This document shows, one piece after another, positions 6,208 to 9,967 of a stretch of 9,967 nt of DNA. Each line of letters opens with the position of its first letter. Positions within the stretch are counted from its first letter, which is position 1. The DNA lies in the NCBI GenBank assembly GCA_022561675.1, contig JADFQT010000070.1, positions 1 through 9,967 on the forward strand. Direction: 5' to 3'. Source of the DNA: Chloroflexota bacterium (GTDB lineage: Bacteria > Chloroflexota > Dehalococcoidia > Lucifugimonadales > UBA3495). The notes beneath the pieces were generated by a model. The model ran no database searches. It had not been told where the DNA came from and saw only the letters and a list, made by a program, of their open reading frames with translations. Both the position numbers and the translations under genes were made by a program.

Positions 6208-6369
6208 ATGAAGAAATGCGAGACCTTCGGCTGCACCAACACCGGTGTGCAGATGTACCAGATCGCCCCGGCTACCAACGTGTGGCTTTGCGCCCAATGC
6301 ATGGCGGCGGCCGAGGAGGAGAGGAGCAATCAGCCGCCGGAGCAGCGAGACGTTCGTCCGGCTGCCTGA
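6208..6369 (+). CDS. Small putative zinc-ribbon protein (53 aa)
   Basis: This short protein is readily missed by length filters. It begins MKKCETFGCTNTG and has four cysteines at 4, 9, 28 and 31, arranged C-x4-C-x18-C-x2-C (WLCAQCM), the spacing of a treble-clef or zinc-ribbon knuckle. The tail (33-53) is Ala/Glu-rich then Pro/Gln/Arg-rich and probably disordered. Translation is well supported by AAGGGGGA at 6196-6203, 4 nt before the ATG. No signal peptide is visible, so it should be cytoplasmic. It stands alone between the lipoprotein gene and a convergent operon. A role in binding nucleic acid, protein or metal cannot be told apart from sequence. Confidence 0.7.
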   Translation: MKKCETFGCTNTGVQMYQIAPATNVWLCAQCMAAAEEERSNQPPEQRDVRPAA

Positions 6370-6394
6370 CGGCTGCCGGGAGGATCAGAGTCCC

Positions 6395-6410
6395 AGCATC
6401 AATCGATGCT
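6395..6410. terminator. Hairpin between convergent genes, possible shared terminator
   Basis: AGCATC and GATGCT are exact inverted copies around a 4-nt loop, in the 70-bp space between the zinc-ribbon stop and the end of the minus-strand thioredoxin-like gene. GGCTG (6371-6375) can also pair with CAGCC (6419-6423) as an outer stem. No T-rich tract flanks it on either strand. Confidence 0.35.
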
Positions 6411-6439
6411 AAAGGCGACAGCCGAAATCAAAGCCGGAT

Positions 6440-7465
6440 CTACAGCAGGTCCTTCAGAACGGCCTCAATCTCCTCCGCCGGAGTAAACTGCTCAAATTTG
6501 GCCCGAACCCGGCCTTCCCGGTCCATCACAAAGGTCCAGGGTTCGGTAGGCATGCCCCACTCATCCACCGCCGCAACCAGCGCTCCGCCGGGACGCCCTC
6601 CCTGGATCAGATGAGGGTTTTCAAAAACCTCGACGTGGATAAAATTGGCCTGGTCTCGATACCGTTCCTTTACCTGAGATAGTATCTCCACCTGCGGACC
6701 GCAAGTAGCGCTGACGCAAAAGGCCGGAGTGGCAAATACCACCACCAGAGGTTTTTCCTCCAGCAGCGCCTGGTGAATGGAAAGTTTGTAGAGATCGGGG
6801 TCGGGATTGCTGGCCGAGGTAATGGTCCGCAAGTCCTCCCTATCGGCGGAGGTAAGGGTCACGCTGGGCGGGGCCGGCGCGCCGATGGCCGGCGTCGACG
6901 ACTTTTCAGCTACCCGGAGGGCGGCCCGAACCGCCACTTCTACACCTTCCGTTGTGGTCGTTGTGATCTGCAACTCCCACAGGCCATCCTGGGGACCGGT
7001 GCCCGCCGCGGCCACGTCAAAGGTCAGGTTGGCTATGAAAATGCCTCGCTCACCAGGGGGCGGCCACCGCATGAACCGAGCCACGGCGGAGTCCCGCACC
7101 TCACCCTGATCCTGCCCCGGTGGAAAGTATACGGCCTGGACCTGGGCTTCATCGGTGCGGACCGGCATCCCATTCAGGTCTACCAGGCCAAAGGCCACGC
7201 GATTGAGGCCGACCCCCAGATCCTGGCTGGCCAGGATGGCGCTGAACTGCGGATTATCCACTTTCGGGCTAGGCGCCGAGGTAGGTGCCGGAGAGGCGCA
7301 CGCCCCTGATGCTAGGATTAATGCCAGGATCAAGGCAGCCAGGAGCGGAGAGAATAGCCAGGAGCAGTGGTGCCCGGACCGGTATTGCCGGTGTTGAATG
7401 AGATCAGATGTCCGAATGCCAGCCTGAGCCCGGGAAGAAACGATATTGTGGTTAATAGTAGACAC
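6440..7465 (-). CDS. Lipoprotein with N-terminal beta domain and C-terminal thioredoxin-like domain (CX4C)
   Basis: This is probably an extracytoplasmic redox or metal-handling protein. With a GTG start at 7465 it has 341 residues. A hydrophobic segment (about 36-52) is followed by SGAC, a weak lipobox with Cys56, then a Pro/Ser linker. Residues about 70-190 look like an all-beta sandwich (repeated strand patterns, ITTTTTEGVEVAVRAALRV). Residues about 215-341 resemble a thioredoxin fold: FATPAFCVSATCGP gives Cys250 and Cys255, and MPTEPWTF holds the likely cis-proline. The cysteines are separated by four residues rather than the usual two. No ATG is available after the SDR stop. The reading frame stays open upstream to an ATG at 7579, but that would overlap the SDR gene by 128 bp, so the GTG overlapping its stop by 14 bp is preferred. 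The start remains uncertain. Confidence 0.82.
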   Translation of the reverse strand: MSTINHNIVSSRAQAGIRTSDLIQHRQYRSGHHCSWLFSPLLAALILALILASGACASPAPTSAPSPKVDNPQFSAILASQDLGVGLNRVAFGLVDLNGMPVRTDEAQVQAVYFPPGQDQGEVRDSAVARFMRWPPPGERGIFIANLTFDVAAAGTGPQDGLWELQITTTTTEGVEVAVRAALRVAEKSSTPAIGAPAPPSVTLTSADREDLRTITSASNPDPDLYKLSIHQALLEEKPLVVVFATPAFCVSATCGPQVEILSQVKERYRDQANFIHVEVFENPHLIQGGRPGGALVAAVDEWGMPTEPWTFVMDREGRVRAKFEQFTPAEEIEAVLKDLL

Positions 7466-8258
7466 CCCGTCCGGCGCCGCCGTCCACTCCAATGGTTTGG
7501 CCGGTGATGGCGCTGGCTTGATTGGAGGCCAGGAATACCACCAGGTTGGCGATATCCTCCGGCTCCACCATTCGCCCAATGGGGATATTGGCTACAGTTC
7601 TCTTCATGATCTCTGCGGAGGTAACCCCTTCCCTGTTCGCCCTCTCCTCGATCAGCCCCATTTGCCGCTGCGTTCGCGTGCTGCCGGGATGAATGCAGTT
7701 GACCAGAATACCATCGGCGGCGACGTCGTCGGCCAGAGCTTTAGTGAAGTTGGAAATTCCTGAATTGGTAACGCCGGAGCCGGGGTTGGTTGCGCTGGCG
7801 CTGCGGGCGCCCATGCCGCCGATATTGATAATCCGTCCTCCGCCCTTGCTTCTCATAGATGGTACGACCTCCCGCGCACAGCGGATGTACCCCATGATCT
7901 TGGTCTGAATGTGATTCAGCCAAACCTCGTCGGACAGCTCACTGGCCCGGCCCGAGGTGGAATTGACCGCGTTATTGACCAATATGTCAATTTCCCCCAG
8001 CGCCTGCACCGTGGAAAACACCAGCATCTTGACGTCTTCCGCGCTGGTCATGTCCGCCCGGATGGAGATAACTTGAGATCCGGTGACGTCCATAATTTCT
8101 CGCGCCGCGGCCTTCAGCGCATCCAGTCCTCGGGCGCAGACGGCCACTTGGGCTCCCTGCTGGGCCAGGGCCATGGCGGTCGCTTTTCCGATGCCCATGC
8201 TGCCGCCGGTGACCAGAGCAACCTTATTTTTCAAACCCGGATCCATTCCGGTCTCCAT
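7452..8258 (-). CDS. SDR-family protein with a substituted catalytic tetrad
   Basis: This is a Rossmann-fold protein of 268 residues, normal for classical short-chain dehydrogenases. The nucleotide-binding TGGSMGIG (17-24), the structural NNA (95-97), the PG after strand 6 (191-192) and the C-terminal DGG are present, and CARG after strand 2 (Arg43) suggests NADP(H). The active site does not fit the family. In the order Asn-Ser-Tyr-Lys, the aligned positions are Lys120, Gly148 (INIGG instead of INISS), Ser161 and Asn165 (NSGISNFTK instead of YSASKAGISNFTK). It may be an inactive cofactor-binding homologue or use other chemistry. Start: the AAAGGAG Shine-Dalgarno at 8265-8271 is 6 nt from the ATG at 8258 but abuts the ATG at 8264, so 8258 is chosen. 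It follows the MmgE/PrpD gene by about 150 bp. Confidence 0.9.
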   Translation of the reverse strand: METGMDPGLKNKVALVTGGSMGIGKATAMALAQQGAQVAVCARGLDALKAAAREIMDVTGSQVISIRADMTSAEDVKMLVFSTVQALGEIDILVNNAVNSTSGRASELSDEVWLNHIQTKIMGYIRCAREVVPSMRSKGGGRIINIGGMGARSASATNPGSGVTNSGISNFTKALADDVAADGILVNCIHPGSTRTQRQMGLIEERANREGVTSAEIMKRTVANIPIGRMVEPEDIANLVVFLASNQASAITGQTIGVDGGAGRGVYY

Positions 8259-8264
8259 TCCCAT

Positions 8265-8271
8265 CTCCTTT
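8265..8271 (-). promoter_or_regulatory. Shine-Dalgarno deciding the SDR start
   Basis: AAAGGAG on the minus strand directly touches the first in-frame ATG (8264) but is 6 nt from the second (8258), favouring the second. Confidence 0.6.
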
Positions 8272-8413
8272 GACCTGCTGCCGGGGATTTCTTTATTGGG
8301 GGTTCCCTTTTTTAGCGATCGATTGCTGGCGCGACACCTTCAGTGGGCGCGCGCCGGGGACGTCGGGCCGGGGACAGTGAGCCGCAGGAGGCCCGGTGTA
8401 CCCCCTCTGACTA

Positions 8414-9814
8414 CTATCGAACGCAGAGCGCTATTAGCGAGTCTATGCTCGATTCCTGTTCGATCTGCGAAACTGTTTGGACGATCCCCTGGAGCTTGTC
8501 GGTGGGGAAGGGGATATTATCAAAAAGCGGGCTGATGCGCCGGATTTCCGTGGCCAGGTCCCATTCCAACTCCTGACCCTGGTAGGCTCCCTGGTAGGTG
8601 GTCCCGCCCTTCATCCGCACCGTTATTTGGGGAGCGAAGGCGGGCCGGTCCTTATGACCAATCACCTCTACTTTCTGCAGCAAGTCCATCACCGCCTGGT
8701 CATCGCCGGGAGCCTGCTCTCCAGCCTCGATGCGGGGCCGAAGCGGCGGGTAGCTGCTGTGAACGCAGGTGTAGGCGGTGAAGTAGTGGGTGCTTCCCAC
8801 ACCGGGTGAAGAGCGGGTTGGATTGGGAAAGGCCGGCGAGGGATAGGTGGTTTCCAGCCAGTTCATATCTACTGTTATGCCCTCGATCTCATCGATATTC
8901 AGCTGATGAGCGGCCCGAATATCGGTCATCAAGTCTATGACCGGGCAGTTGTAGCCGGCGGTGGGATAAATCTTGGGCACCACGTGCATCAGCTCCCACC
9001 GGGTACCCAGCTCAGAAACCACGTCCTCCACCGCAACACGATCCGGCCCCTGGAACACGTAGGAAAGCTCGCCCCGGTTGTTGCCCACGAAGGCGTTGTA
9101 GAAACCGGCATCCCCTTCCAATGAGGTCTCCGATCCCCGAACGTCCTCCCGGGCCAGCAAGGCGGCCATGATGCCGTTGCGAGTGGCGTTGGGTTCGTGA
9201 AACATCATCTCCCGCCCACCGGAGCGGGGACCTTCGTTGGTACCGGCCGTGAAGGTGCAGGCCAGGGCCAGGGCGGTAACCAGCTGGTCTTCCCCCAGGC
9301 CCAACAGCTTGCCGGTGGTTATCGCGGTGCCCAGGGTGCCGTAAACCGGGCTGGACCGAAACCCCCGGGCCTGGGTGGACGGGATGAAGTCTCCGGCGAT
9401 TCGAGACTCTACCTCATATCCCGCAACCAGGGCCGTAATCAGCTCCTTTCCGCTGCGGCCGGCCAGCTCAGCGGTGGCCAACCCGGCGGGAATGATGCAA
9501 GGGCCGGGGTGGATCAACATTCGGTAGGAATCCGATTGGCTGGTGACGTGCATTAGCTTGCTGTTGGCGAAGGCAGCGCCGCATCGGGTGGCCCTGGCGC
9601 CATCCACCAGGATAGTGGCGCCGTCGGCCTTGGCCTCTTCGGTCTTGGTCAGCTCCACCGCAGCCTTGCCGTGGCTGGTCTCCGAGCCAATGATGGATAC
9701 AACCAGCATGTGAAGCAGCGAAGCCTTAATTTTGTCCACCACCTGGGGTGGCAAGGCATCGTAATTGAGATAGGAAACATACCGGGCAAAGGTGCGGCTC
9801 AGGGAGTCGGGCAT
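8414..9814 (-). CDS. MmgE/PrpD-family protein with divergent active-site motifs
   Basis: 466 residues, usual for the family that includes 2-methylcitrate dehydratase and cis-aconitate decarboxylase. The fold signature is clear: an N-terminal helical region (LPPQVVDKIKASLLHMLVVSI), LVAGYEVESRIA (129-140), GTLGTAITTGKLLGL (159-173), NGIMAALLARE (213-223) and KIYPTAGYNCPVIDL. Normal family members have an acidic LDxDDTH-like stretch around residues 89-98; here it reads HVTSQSDSYR. The GFH before the helical signature is GFR (151-153). MMFHEPNA (203-210) keeps a His but not the preceding Lys. The substrate is therefore unknown and standard dehydratase chemistry is doubtful. Start: ATG at 9814 with GAGGTGA about 4 nt before it. 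It stops with two adjacent TAG codons. The SDR gene follows and an open frame ends 14 nt upstream, suggesting an operon. Confidence 0.9.
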   Translation of the reverse strand: MPDSLSRTFARYVSYLNYDALPPQVVDKIKASLLHMLVVSIIGSETSHGKAAVELTKTEEAKADGATILVDGARATRCGAAFANSKLMHVTSQSDSYRMLIHPGPCIIPAGLATAELAGRSGKELITALVAGYEVESRIAGDFIPSTQARGFRSSPVYGTLGTAITTGKLLGLGEDQLVTALALACTFTAGTNEGPRSGGREMMFHEPNATRNGIMAALLAREDVRGSETSLEGDAGFYNAFVGNNRGELSYVFQGPDRVAVEDVVSELGTRWELMHVVPKIYPTAGYNCPVIDLMTDIRAAHQLNIDEIEGITVDMNWLETTYPSPAFPNPTRSSPGVGSTHYFTAYTCVHSSYPPLRPRIEAGEQAPGDDQAVMDLLQKVEVIGHKDRPAFAPQITVRMKGGTTYQGAYQGQELEWDLATEIRRISPLFDNIPFPTDKLQGIVQTVSQIEQESSIDSLIALCVR

Positions 9815-9828
9815 GACTTCACCTCAGG

Positions 9829-9967
9829 CTAACGTCGAAATAGCTGGAATCCAGAGGTAGGAATGGTTTCGGGAAGATTGTAGGGGCTCCCTCTCAGCCG
9901 GTCAATGAGGCGGGCCCGGACGTAACTGTTCAGACTTGATGAGGTGAATTGGCTCAAAGCTGCGGGA
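9829..9967 (-). CDS. C-terminal fragment of an unrecognised gene (5' end outside window)
   Basis: One minus-strand frame is open from the window edge to a TAG at 9829-9831, giving 45 codons; the other two frames are closed early by stops. The text (SLNSYVRARLIDRLRGSP, then PETIPTSGFQLFRR at the end) looks like a protein tail but matches no family I can name. The stop lies 14 nt before the MmgE/PrpD start, consistent with the same operon. With only 45 codons visible it could still be chance. Confidence 0.42.
   Translation of the reverse strand, partial: PAALSQFTSSSLNSYVRARLIDRLRGSPYNLPETIPTSGFQLFRR

Noticed and set aside
6009..6614. 201-codon plus-strand open frame across the zinc-ribbon gene and the end of the thioredoxin-like gene
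   Set aside because: Low-complexity translation overlapping two better-supported genes in other frames, with no ribosome site.
8353..8375. GCCGGGGAC repeated twice, 14 bp apart, between the MmgE/PrpD and SDR genes
   Set aside because: Short and in a very GC-rich stretch; no promoter or other structure supports it.

Overview
The window reads as a GC-rich bacterial chromosome segment with an aerobic haem-copper respiratory chain. The gene content suggests Chloroflexota, possibly a SAR202 or Dehalococcoidia-like lineage: CoxB is both lipidated and fused to cytochrome c, and small lipoproteins and an SDR plus MmgE/PrpD catabolic pair lie close by. This assignment is inference from gene content and protein style only. 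There is no rRNA, tRNA, transposase or CRISPR array in the window.

Left part (1-3309, minus strand): a cytochrome c oxidase biogenesis block read right to left. Haem A synthase ctaA comes first, then protohaem IX farnesyltransferase ctaB, whose start overlaps the ctaA stop. After a short gap with its own likely promoter comes coxB (subunit II with CuA and a C-terminal c-type haem), which runs off the window at base 1. CtaB and CtaA together turn haem B into haem A for the oxidase that coxB belongs to.

Centre (3310-5441): a 90-bp divergent intergenic region holds three copies of an ACCTTYAAKCC-type motif and an extended -10 promoter. It separates ctaA from a plus-strand ABC-2 type exporter pair (ATPase and permease, 2 bp apart).

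Middle right (5442-6439, plus strand): a hairpin-rich 204-bp gap, a 114-aa lipoprotein of unknown function, a second 217-bp gap with two perfect inverted repeats, and a 53-residue CX4C/CX2C putative zinc-ribbon protein with a good Shine-Dalgarno.

Right part (6440-9967, minus strand): a probable operon read right to left. It holds the 3' end of an unrecognised gene, an MmgE/PrpD-family protein, an SDR-family protein, and a lipoprotein with a C-terminal thioredoxin-like domain. Both enzyme-like proteins lack residues normally essential for catalysis in their families, and the thioredoxin-like protein has CX4C instead of CXXC. That shared departure is the most unusual point of the window. I see no clear defence, mobile or secretion system here.
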